Shown: one piece after another, positions 22,588 through 32,378 of the stretch | Layout of the letters: every line of letters begins with the position of its first letter | Position numbering within the stretch: the first letter of the stretch is position 1 | Translations under genes and position numbers: made by a program | Notes under the pieces: generated by a model | What the model saw: the letters and a program-made list of their open reading frames with translations, nothing else | Database searches by the model: none | What the model was told of the DNA's origin: nothing | DNA from: Theocolax elegans | Lineage: Eukaryota; Arthropoda; Insecta; Hymenoptera; Cerocephalidae | Assembly (NCBI GenBank): GCA_026168455.1 | Contig: CM047431.1 | Span: 7,152,943-7,216,942 of the forward strand | DNA: 64,000 nt | Direction of reading: 5' to 3'

Positions 22588-23074
22588 TAAACATACATAA
22601 TCTATTCACTTATATATCCATATAATTTTGAAATATTAATTTAAAAAATATTTAAATTAAATGCTCCTAAATTAATAGTTTGTGAAAATCTATTCAAATA
22701 TAATTCGAATTTTATATTGCCACTGTTAAAATTTGAATTTTCTTTTGCCTATACTGTTTATAATAGAATTCACTTAAAAAAGCAATAATTAATATATGTA
22801 ATTTTTAACCCATTGTATATATCATATGGATATTTGGAAAAGTGTATGTTATACTTGATTAATATTTATTTAATCTTCAAACAATTTTGCATCTGTATTT
22901 AAAGCATTACATTGAATTTTAGATCCGTTATTATTATCGAGTATACGTTTAAACATTTTATGAGTTTTATCAAGAATGAGTAAACTAATACACACTCTTT
23001 CAAGTTATGTTCACAACTTTTTTTTTGCGCAAGGAAAAAATACATATTTTTTGTAATCTTGAAAAAACAATTTT

Positions 23075-23077
23075 AAA

Positions 23078-23109
<32 letters not shown>

Positions 23110-23212
23110 AATATTCCGCCGCACACATACACACATACACGCACGCACGCACGCACGCACGCACCGACAAACACACACACCCACATACATACATATATAT
23201 ATACATATATAT
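23075..23212. repeat. (TA)n and (CA)n microsatellites
   Basis: A TA run at 23078-23103, then CGCA/CA units with CCGCCGC near 23116. The sequence then passes into TATATGGG. Confidence 0.9.
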
Positions 23213-23731
23213 GGGCTATTTCACGTCAAGTGGTACGATGAAAATTTTAAATCGCTCCAAAATTTGAGAACAGGCTGGAAACATCTTCCAGAACATACAA
23301 AAAAAATTTAGGTTTTAAAAATAATTTGCATAAGAGTTATTCAACCATGAAAAGTGGAAATTTTTCAATTTTTTAGAAAAATTTCTATTTTTAAAGCCAT
23401 TTATCTCAAATTCTGTTGATTTTTTTGAAAAAACATTACAAGCAACTTTTGTTTAAATTAATCTTTAGAACTTATCTACCCTGGTTACAATTCTTAATTT
23501 TAAAATCTCGAAGAGATAGAACACCCGGACATATTGAATATCAAAAAAAAAGACGACCACGCTACAATCGATTTTAATCTAATTCCTCTCAAAAGTTCAC
23601 ATTTTTCGCGAGCTTTTGAATGGCTTGGGTTAGATTATTGGCCAAGACCGCTGGTGTAAGTTATGCCTCATAAACCTCATAAAATCACTAATTTTCACGT
23701 ATTTTAGGACATAACTTACACCAAAGGTGTA
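23213..23731 (+). mobile_element. Single arm of GGGCTATTTCA fold-back family, copy 1
   Basis: Starts GGGCTATTTCACGTCAAGTG. It continues through one arm and the loop (CATAAACCTCATAAAATCAC) and then about 20 bases of the second arm (ATAACTTACACCAAAGGT) before leaving the family. Full palindromes of this family are at 35795-36742 and 51992-52928. Confidence 0.85.
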
Positions 23732-24339
23732 ATATATATAATATATATACATGTGGTAATGAACAATTAACTTACCAAAAATAGTAAAGTGCATATACTT
23801 AATTGTAGTATTTAGTAAAAACCTATTAAAATTTTAGATTATTTTAAACGGATCTAAATAGAACTTTACCTTCTAAAATTAATTTATTTAATGACGAAGG
23901 GTCATCGCCAAGAGTTCTATATGTTGTCACGTCGCACTGGGGACCAGGGTGCAGGTGATCAATCTCGTTAAATTATCACTTATTCAGTAAGAATTTATTT
24001 AAACAATATCGGGTGCCAGTCGCGTACGTTCCGAAGTAAATTAAGCGATTCGTTACTCGCTTAAAAACGCGCAATTGGATACACGTGATTATTCTTACGA
24101 ATATTCGGAATATAGAATAGCGAACGGCACGGCTGTAATACGCGTCTTGTAAGTCGGCTACTTCGCGCGCGAAGGAGGGAGGGGAAGAAGCTGGGGTACA
24201 CTAAATTACGCTAGTTATCAGGAAATTATCAGGAATAAGTAAACTAATACACATTCTTTCAAGTTATATTAACAACTTTTTTTTGCGCATGGAAAAAATA
24301 TTATTGGAAAACAAATTTAAAAAATATATATATATATAT
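23732..24339. other. Fragment of repeat R with an unidentified insertion
   Basis: 23755-23930 is the start of repeat R. About 23932-24220 is a GC-richer insert beginning TGTCACGTCGCACTGGGG. Repeat R's end (TCAGGAATAAGTAAACTAAT...) resumes at about 24228. The TGT start suggests a solo LTR or LTR fragment, but I could not define its other end. A (TA)n run leads into the palindrome. Confidence 0.5.
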
Positions 24340-25335
24340 GGGGTATTCCACGTGAAGTGGTCCGATCAAAATTTTAAAATGCGCCAAATTTTGGGTACAC
24401 ATTGCAAATGTTTTTAAGAATACAGAAAAAAATTTTTAGGTACCGGAATCTATTTGCTCAGAAGTTATTCTAACCTCAAAAAGTGAATTTTTTCCAGTTT
24501 TTTTCAACACCAGCTGGGTTCATCGCTATTTAACTCAAAATCTATCAACTTTTACTATAGAACATTATATGTAACATTCGTTGCTAATTATGTCTAGAAT
24601 TTATCCTTCTGGGTTAGAATTTCTAATTTCAAGGTAAATGTTAAATAAACTACATGTCAATATTCAACTTGAAAAAAATCTAACTTCGCCACAATTGATT
24701 TTTTTATCCAAAAGTCCAAAAGAAAGCTTGGAGCAATACCTTTCAAATGATCTGTAGCATTTTTATGGCCTTCAATTATGTAAAAAGTTATGATAATTTA
24801 AAGAAAGACGAAATTTTTTTAAAAATTTAAATGAGAAATACCATGTTAATTTTTGTGAATTTTTTGTCTTTCTTTAAATTATCATAACTTTTTACATAAT
24901 TGAAGGCCATAAAAATGCTACAGATCATTTGAAAGGTATTGCTCCAAGCTTTCTTTTGGACTTTTGGATAAAAAAATCAATTGTGGCGAAGTTAGATTTT
25001 TTTCAAGTTGAATATTGACATGTAGTTTATTTAACATTTACCTTGAAATTAGAAATTCTAACCCAGAAGGATAAATTCTAGACATAATTAGCAACGAATG
25101 TTACATATAATGTTCTATAGTAAAAGTTGATAGATTTTGAGTTAAATAGCGATGAACCCAGCTGGTGTTGAAAAAAACTGGAAAAAATTCACTTTTTGAG
25201 GTTAGAATAACTTCTGAGCAAATAGATTCCGGTACCTAAAAATTTTTTTCTGTATTCTTAAAAACATTTGCAATGTGTACCCAAAATTTGGCGCATTTTA
25301 AAATTTTGATCGGACCACTTCACGTGGAATACCCC
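24340..25335. mobile_element. Fold-back element, GGGGTATTCC family, copy 1 (996 bp)
   Basis: Arms of about 470 bp (24340-24809 and 24866-25335) are near-perfect inverted copies with a loop of about 56 bp. The tips read GGGGTATTCCACGTGAAGTG and its complement. The element sits in (TA)n on both sides and has no coding capacity. Confidence 0.9.
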
Positions 25336-25345
25336 ATATATATAT

Positions 25346-25845
25346 GGGCTATTTCATGTCAAGTGGTACGATGAAAATTTGAAATTGCTCCAAAATTTGA
25401 GAACAGGCTGGAAATATCTTCCAGAAGTTAGAAAAAAAATTTTAAATGTTAAAAATAATTTTAACTAAGAGTTATTCCACCATCATAAATGGAAATTTTT
25501 CATTTTTCTAGAAAAATTACTATATTTAAAGCCATTTATCTCAAAATCTATTGATTTTTTTGAAAAACATAATAAACAACTTTTGTTCAAAATAATCTTT
25601 AGAACTTATCGACCTGGGTTACAATTGTTAATTTTAAAATCTCGAAGAGATAGAACGCCCGGGAATATTGAATATCAAAAAGGCGACCACGCCACAATCG
25701 ATTTCGATCTAATACCGTTTAAAAGATCACATTTTTCGAGAGCTTTCGAATGGCGGGTATTAGCTTATTGGCCAAGACCGCTGTTGTAAGTTGTGCCTCA
25801 TAAACATCATAAAATCACTAATTTTCATGTATTTTAGGGCATAAC
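25346..25845 (+). mobile_element. Single arm of GGGCTATTTCA fold-back family, copy 2
   Basis: Starts GGGCTATTTCATGTCAAGTG ten bases after the previous palindrome. It runs through the arm and loop and stops after about nine bases of the second arm (GGGCATAAC). CA-rich repeat follows. An open frame inside the arm (25583-25789) recurs at 52228 only because the arms are similar. Confidence 0.85.
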
Positions 25846-25958
25846 ACATACACATACACACACTCACACACTCACACACGCACGCACGCTCGCGCAAACA
25901 CACACACACTTATATATATATATAACATATATATGACATATATATATAACATATATAT
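25846..25958. repeat. (CA)n / (TA)n with CATATATATGA units
   Basis: Simple repeats between two fold-back elements. Confidence 0.9.
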
Positions 25959-27604
25959 GGGTGGTTCTCTGTGACATTGAAGATGAAAAAAATAAATATT
26001 GCTATAACTGTGGGAATATGTTTTAGAGGTATCCAGTAGTTCTCCTGAATTTTTTCAGATTTTTTGTGGGCCATTATTTTAAGTTACAGAGAGTCAAAGT
26101 TGACATTTTAGCACTTTTTTGCATTATATGCCCATTTTCATGAATTTTTAGCTCCTAGGGGATGCATTTTTCACTAAAAACATAAGTATGACTTTTTTTG
26201 TAAAATTTTCCGAATTTTTCATTAAAAATACTTTTAAAGACATAAGTGTATGCTGTCACACTCTTGTAAGCCATTTAAACCTTAAATAGTGAAAATCAGC
26301 AATTCTGCTCCGGACTCTGGTAACCTAATACTGTCTAAAAGATGTCTTTTTATAGTCAAAAACTGCCTAAAAATTTCCAGAGTGGGGCTAAATCATTAAG
26401 ATCACTTATGGTCAAAATATCCGGGAAAAGTGCCCGAAATATTAATAGAAATGTATATTTGTTGCCTTATAACGATGAATCTATTAGCATGATCATTGCA
26501 AAAAAATTTGTGCACTTACCTTGGAGTGGTAGAAAAGTATCTTCACTTGTTTCAGTATCCATCTAATCCCCTGTAAGGTGCTAAAAATACAAATATTATT
26601 ATACAAATGTAAAAAATTAATTTTTAAACATTTATAATGCTGAATTTTTAGTTTTTCATCCCTTACAAGAATTATAATACTAATCTGAAGGATTACTATA
26701 AATATATAAACATCATTATTACAATAACTGAATATACGTATTTAATACAAAAGATATATAAATAAATCGGATATTATAATGAATAATATGATAACGTGAC
26801 AGTGACAAGTTTGTGAAATCTAAACAATGTATTGCTAAATAATAATAATAATGTTGATACTTTTATAGTAATCCTTCAGATTAGTATTATAATTCTTGTA
26901 AGGGATGTAAAACTAAAAATCCAGCATTATAAATGTTTAAAAAATAATTTTTTATAATTTTATAATAATATTTGTATTTTTAGCAGCTTACAGGGGATTA
27001 GATGGATACTGAAACAAGTGGAGATACTTTTCTACCATTCCAAGGTAAGTGCATAAATTTTTTTGCAATGATCATGCTACTAGATTCATTGTTATAAGGC
27101 AACAAATATACATTTCTATTAATATTTCGGGCACTTTTCCCGGATATTTTGACCATAAGTGATCATAATGATTTAGACCCATTCTGGAAATTTTTAGGCA
27201 GTTTTTGACTATAAAAAGACATCTTTAGACAGTATTAGGTTACCAGAGTCCGGAGCAGAATTGCTGATTTTCACTATTTAAGGTTTAAATGGCTTACAAG
27301 AGTGTGACAGCATACATTTGTGTCTTTAAAAGTTTTTTTAATGAAAAGTTCGGAAAATTTTACAAAAAAAGTCATACTTATGTTTTTAGTGAAAAATGCA
27401 TCCCCTGGGAGCTAAAAATTCATGAAAATGGGCATATAATGCAAAAAAGTGCTAAAATGTCAACTTTGACTCTCTGTAACTTAAAATAATGGCCCAGAAA
27501 AAATCTGAAAAAATTCAGGAGAACTACTGGATACCTCTAAAACATATACCCACAGTTATAGCAATATTTATTTTTTTCATCTTCGATGTCACAAAGAACC
27601 ACCC
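25959..27604. mobile_element. Fold-back element, GGGTGGTTCTCTGTG family (1646 bp)
   Basis: The left arm begins GGGTGGTTCTCTGTGACATT and the right arm ends with the complement ending AACCACCC at 27604. The arms are near-perfect over about 0.8 kb each; the centre is near 26780. Short open frames in the arms (26342, 27289) are not conserved proteins that I recognise. It is flanked by TA-rich repeats on both sides. Confidence 0.9.
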
Positions 27605-27658
27605 ATATATATAACATATATATATGACATATATATAACATATATATGACATATATAT

Positions 27659-28653
27659 GGGGTATTCCACGTGAAGTGGTCCGATCAAAATTTTAAAATG
27701 CACCAAATTTTGGGTACACTTTGCAAATGTTTTTCAGAATACAGAAAAAATTTTTAGGTACAGGAATCTATTTGCTCAAAAGTTATTCTAACCTCAAAAA
27801 GTGAATTTTTCCATATTTTTTTCAACACCAGCTGGGTTTACCGCTATATAACTCAAAATCTATCAACTTTTACTATAGAACATTATGTGTAACATTCGGT
27901 GCTAATTATATCTAGAATTTATTCTTCTAGGTTAGAATTTCTAATCTCAAGGTCAATGTTACATAAACTACATGTCAATATTCAACTTGAAAAAAGTGTA
28001 AGTGCGCCACCTTTGATTTTTTCATCCAAAAGTCTAAAAGAAAGCTTGGAGCAATACCTTTCAAATGGTCTGTAGCATTTTTATGGTCTCCAATTCTGTA
28101 AAAAGTTATGACAATTTAAAGAAACACGAAATTTTTTAAAAAATTTAAATGGGAATTACCATGTTAATTTTTGTGAATTTTTTGTCTTTCTTTAAATTGT
28201 CATAACTTTTTACAGAATTGGAGGCCGTAAAAATGCTACAGACCATTTGAAAGGTATTGCTCCAAGCTTTCTTTTAGACTTTTGGATGAAAAAATCAAAG
28301 GTGGCGCACTTGCACTTTTTTCAAGTTGAATATTGACATGTAGTTTATGTAACATTGACCTTGAGATTAGAAATTCTAACACCAGAAGTATAAATTCTAG
28401 AGATAATTAGCAACGAATGTTACATATAATGTTATATAGTAAAAGTTGATAGATTTTGAGTTATATAGCGATAAACCCAGCTGGTGTTGAAAAAAATATG
28501 GAAAAATTCACTTTTTGAGGTTAGAATAACTTTTGAGCAAATAGATTCCTGTACCTAAAAATTTTTTCTGTATTCTGAAAAACATTTGCAAAGTGTACCC
28601 AAAATTTGGTGCATTTTAAAATTTTGATCGGACCACTTCACGTGGAATACCCC
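27659..28653. mobile_element. Fold-back element, GGGGTATTCC family, copy 2 (995 bp)
   Basis: Same structure and length as 24340-25335. The arms inside this copy match each other more closely than they match the other copy. For example, both arms here read TCCATATTTTTTTCAACACC or its complement where the other copy differs. It sits in TA-rich repeats. Confidence 0.9.
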
Positions 28654-28959
28654 ATATATATATATATATATATATAATAACGCAAAATGAGTCCTATATC
28701 TTTAATAACTGCAATGTTACGATTAATAATAAGTAATTACTAAATATTTAATATTCTCTGATACTAAATGCAGAATTTAAAAAGTTAAAATGTTTTATAA
28801 GCGTCAGTATACAAATGTTTAAAAATTATTGACATAATATATAATTATTTATATTGTTTAAAAAAGTGTTTATTACATTACTTTTAAATGTATAATAAAT
28901 TACTTTGTGAGCAACGAAAGAGTCGTATGTACGAATTATAAGGCTGAAAAATTGTTTAC
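28654..28959. other. AT-rich non-coding stretch
   Basis: (TA)n then AT-rich DNA with no gene seen. Confidence 0.5.
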
Positions 28960-29119
28960 GTACCATGGGTAAGCATCGCGTCATTACAGTTCTCGGCTCA
29001 AATTTCGTGGATGGTAGTAACATCCTTGGCCGCTCGCTGCGCTCGCGACCGCGGACGTACTAACCATCCACGAAATTTTCCGCCTCGAACAGTAATGACG
29101 CGAGGCTCACCCAAGGTAC
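28960..29119. repeat. 160-bp GC-rich hairpin with GTAC ends
   Basis: The left half (GTACCATGGGTAAGCATCGC, then GTCATTAC and AATTTCGTGGATGGT) is mirrored by the right half ending GGCTCACCCAAGGTAC. The central loop is GCCGCTCGCTGCGCTCGCGA, itself GC-rich. It is non-coding and could be a small fold-back MITE. Confidence 0.75.
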
Positions 29120-29137
29120 ATAAATAGCTAATATATA

Positions 29138-29209
29138 TGTTGAATTCTGAATTCTTAGACACGGCGGCGGCGGCGAAATATTTATATATGATATATATAT
29201 ATATATATA
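29138..29209 (+). repeat. GAATTCTGAATTC ... GCGGCG repeat end, copy 2, with (TA)n
   Basis: Same block as at 20738, followed by (TA)n up to the Helitron-like terminus. Confidence 0.6.
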
Positions 29210-30560
29210 CTAGGGGGGCTTCGCCCCCCTGCGCGCTTCGCGCGCCAACCCCCTATTTTTAATTCGAAAAAGGTTTTTCGTAATTAATTTATTTAAAATA
29301 ATGTTTTAAATTGTATTATTTTTTCACTACCATGGACACCTTAAAAATTAAACAGATTCACACAACACCTTGAAGGTATTGCTATAGTTATTATAATTTA
29401 TAAATAAAAGTTTACGAAAATTCAGAGTAATGAAATCAGAATAAAAATAATAAAAAAAATAGAGACATATTAAATGTTAACTGTAAATTTTAAACTATAT
29501 GAATTCTTATAAAGCTTAAATTTATATTTTAATAATTATAAATGTTAATGAAAAATTAACTTACCAAAAATAGTAAAGTACATATACTTACTAAATTGTA
29601 GTATTTTAGTTAACAACTTATTAAAATTTTGGATTATTTGAAACGGTTATAAATAGAACTTCACCTCCTTAAATTAATTTCTTTAATGACGAACGATCAT
29701 CGCCAAAAGTTCTATGTCATTAATATTTTGTACTTTTAGAGTAATAAAATTTTCTTCTTAATTAAATTAATTTTTGTATTAGTTTTAAAGAATTATTTAT
29801 AAAATTTTAGCGCTATATAAATAAAAACCTGTTTCTTCCATTTCTCTCGTGAATCGTAATTTGCACCCTCTTTCAAAATTTGCATTTTAATTCATAATTA
29901 TATCCAATTTATTTTTACTATGCAGAGCCCAAATATTAATTTTGGTTATTATACATACTTATTTGTTTATTATTATAATAAAATGTTTATTATAAATACA
30001 TACTTGTTTATTTAAAATATTGTGTTATATAAATATAAATTATCTACACACTTATATATCCATACAATTTTGAAATATTAATTTAAAAAATATTTAAATT
30101 AAATGCTCCTAAATTAATAGTTTTTGAAAATCTATTCAAATGTAATTCGTATTTTATATTGCCACTGTTAAAATTTGAATTTTCTTTTGCCTATACTGTT
30201 TATAATAGAATTATCTTAAAAATGCAATAATTAATATATTTAATTTTTAACCCATTGTATATATCATATGGATATTTGGAAAAGTGTATGTTATACTTGA
30301 TTAATATTTATTTCATCTTCAAACAATTTTGCAATTGTATTTAAAGCATTACATTCAATTTTAGATCCGTTATTATTATTGAGTATACGTTTAAAAATTT
30401 TATGAGTTTTATCAAGAATGAGTAAACAAATACACATTCTTTCAAGTTATGATCACAACTTTTTTTTTGCGCACGGAAAAAATGTATATATTACGTATTC
30501 TTGAAAAAACAATTTTAAAATATATATATATATATTATATAAATATTCCGCCGCACGCAC
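29210..30560 (-). mobile_element. Non-autonomous Helitron-like element, copy B
   Basis: On the minus strand the end reads a GCGCGCGAAGCGCGC hairpin, then GGGGGGCGAAGCCCCCC, then CTAG followed by T. A hairpin just before CTAG with T after it is the classic Helitron 3' end. The interior matches copy A (20821 onward) and repeat R. There is no Rep/helicase. The 5' end is probably near the GCGGCGGAATATT motif at about 30545, but this is unproven. Confidence 0.6.
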
Positions 30561-30600
30561 ACACACCCACATACATACATACATATATATACATATATAT
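30561..30600. repeat. (CA)n / CATA / (TA)n repeat
   Basis: Short simple repeats before a fold-back arm. Confidence 0.85.
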
Positions 30601-31117
30601 GGGCTATTTCACGTCAAGTGGTACGATGAAAATTTTAAATCACTCCAAAATTTGAGAACAGGCTGGAAACATCTTCCAGAACATTCAAAAAAAATTTAAG
30701 TGTTAAAAATAATTTGCTTAAGAGTTATTCGACCATGAAAAGTGGAAATTTTTCAATTTTTTAGAAAAACTTCTATTTTTAAAGCCATTTATCTCAAAAT
30801 ATGTTGATTTTTTTGAAAAAACATTACAAACAACTTTTGTTTAAATTAATCTTTAGAACTTAACTACCCTGGTTACATTTCTTAATTTTGAAATCTCGAA
30901 GAGATAGAACACCCGGACATATTGAATATCAAAAAAAGGCTACCACACCATAATCAATTTTAATTTAACACCTCTCAAAAGTTCACATTTTTCGCGAGCT
31001 TTCGAATGGCTTGGGTTAGCTTATCGGCCAAGACCGCTGTTGTAAGTTATGCCTCATAAACCTCATAAAATCACTAATTTTCACGTATTTTAGGACATAT
31101 CTTACACCAAAGGTGTA
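30601..31117 (+). mobile_element. Single arm of GGGCTATTTCA fold-back family, copy 3
   Basis: Arm, loop and about 20 bases of the second arm (ATATCTTACACCAAAGGT), ending at the same base context (GGTGTAATATAT) as the copy at 23213-23731. Confidence 0.85.
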
Positions 31118-31139
31118 ATATATATAATATAATATATAT

Positions 31140-31860
31140 GTGGTAATGAACAATTAACTTACCAAAAATAGTAAAGTGCATATTCTTAATTGTAGTATTT
31201 AGTAAAAACCTATTAAAATTTTAGATTGTTTTAAACGGATCTAAATAGAACTTTACCTCCTACAATTAATTTATTTAAGTCATCGCCAAGAGTTCTATAT
31301 GACATTAATATTTTGTACTTTTAGAGTAATTAAACTTTCTTCTTAATTAAATTAATTTTTGTATTAGTTTTAAAGAATTATTTATAACATTTTAGCGGTA
31401 TATAAATAAAAACCTGTTTCTTCCATTTCTCCCGTAATTCGTAATTTGCACCCTCTTTCAAAATTTGCGTTTTAATCCATAATTATATCCAGTTTATTTT
31501 TCCCTTTAGTTACAGAGCTCATATATTTATTTTAATTATTATACACAAAGGCATACCTTAAATAACCTTTTGTTTCTAATAATACATATTTGTTTATTTA
31601 AAATATTGTTTTATATAAATATACGTAATCTCCAAACAATTTTTAAATTTGATTTGAATAATATTTAAATTCAAAACTACTAAAATAATAATTTTCGAAA
31701 AACTTTTGAAATGTAATTCGTATTTTATATTGCCACTGTTAAAATTTGAATTTTCTTTTGCCATTACTGTTTATAATAGAATTATCTTAAAAATGTAATA
31801 ATTAATGTATTTAATTTTTAACCCATTGTATATATCACATATGGATATTTGGAAAAGTGT
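31140..31860 (+). repeat. Helitron-like repeat R, copy cut by a LINE
   Basis: It matches repeat R from GGTAATGAACAATTAACTTACC to GGAAAAGTGTATGTT, then passes into (CA)n and the LINE. Copies elsewhere continue with ATACTTGATTAATATT. Confidence 0.7.
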
Positions 31861-31863
31861 ATG

Positions 31864-31865
<2 letters not shown>

Positions 31866-31897
<32 letters not shown>
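31866..31897. repeat. (CA)n tract at 5' junction of LINE
   Basis: About 16 CA units directly before the LINE sequence starts at 31898. It is matched by a long (CA)n after its poly(A). Confidence 0.95.
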
Positions 31898-31899
<2 letters not shown>

Positions 31900-32378
31900 C
31901 GGAGCTGAGGACAGTGGTCTCGTCCACACTGAGTGGGTCAGCAGAGGTCCAGCTGCTGACTCACAAAGTGTCCATCACCATCAGGGACATGGACGAGTCC
32001 ACGACAACAACGGAGGTGGCCGCAGCGATTGCGGCAAAGATCGGGCCAAATGTGGTATCCCCGGATAATATTAAAACCAGGGGATCCTACAGTGGCACCC
32101 TAGCTGCGACCATCCAGCTTCCGGCAGTAGCAGCCAAAAAACTGCTGCAAGACGGGAAGCTCCGGATCGGATGGGTCAATTGCAGAGTTCGACTGCGAGA
32201 GGTATCCTCGCGCTGCTACCGATGCCACGAATCGGGACACATCGCGAGGGAGTGCAAGAGCGCAGTCGACCGGTCAGCTCAATGCTATCGGTGCGGCCAA
32301 GAGGGCCACAAAGCAGTGGACTGCGAGGCCAAAGCCAAGACCTCGCATGAGGAAGGAGCACACATCAAAAATGATTAA
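31898..32378 (+). CDS. LINE ORF1 (gag-like), 5'-truncated
   Basis: The frame is open from within the CA repeat (ATG at 31857, not a genuine start) to TAA at 32376-32378. The real protein begins at about AELRTVVSSTL, so the N-terminal half or more of a normal ORF1 is missing. Near the C-terminus are two consecutive CCHC zinc knuckles (CYRCHESGHIAREC and CYRCGQEGHKAVDC), which bind nucleic acid. R1-type ORF1 proteins usually have three, so one may be absent or lie outside the pattern. The stop codon overlaps the likely start of ORF2. The role would be RNA binding in the retrotransposition particle. Confidence 0.85.

Larger units (their letters stand above)
20821..23100 (-). mobile_element. Non-autonomous Helitron-like element, copy A
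   Basis: On the minus strand the terminus has the hairpin GCGCGCGAAGCGC and ends ...CCCCTA, close to the hairpin-plus-CTRR end of Helitrons. The following ~350 bp match copy B at 29210 in order, then repeat R follows. A MITE (21676-22587) is inserted. There is no Rep/helicase coding sequence. The 5' edge is not defined. Confidence 0.5.

Noticed and set aside
25583..25789. 68-residue frame repeated at 52228 with high similarity
   Set aside because: Lies in fold-back arms; other arm copies have stops, so similarity reflects repeat identity, not coding selection.
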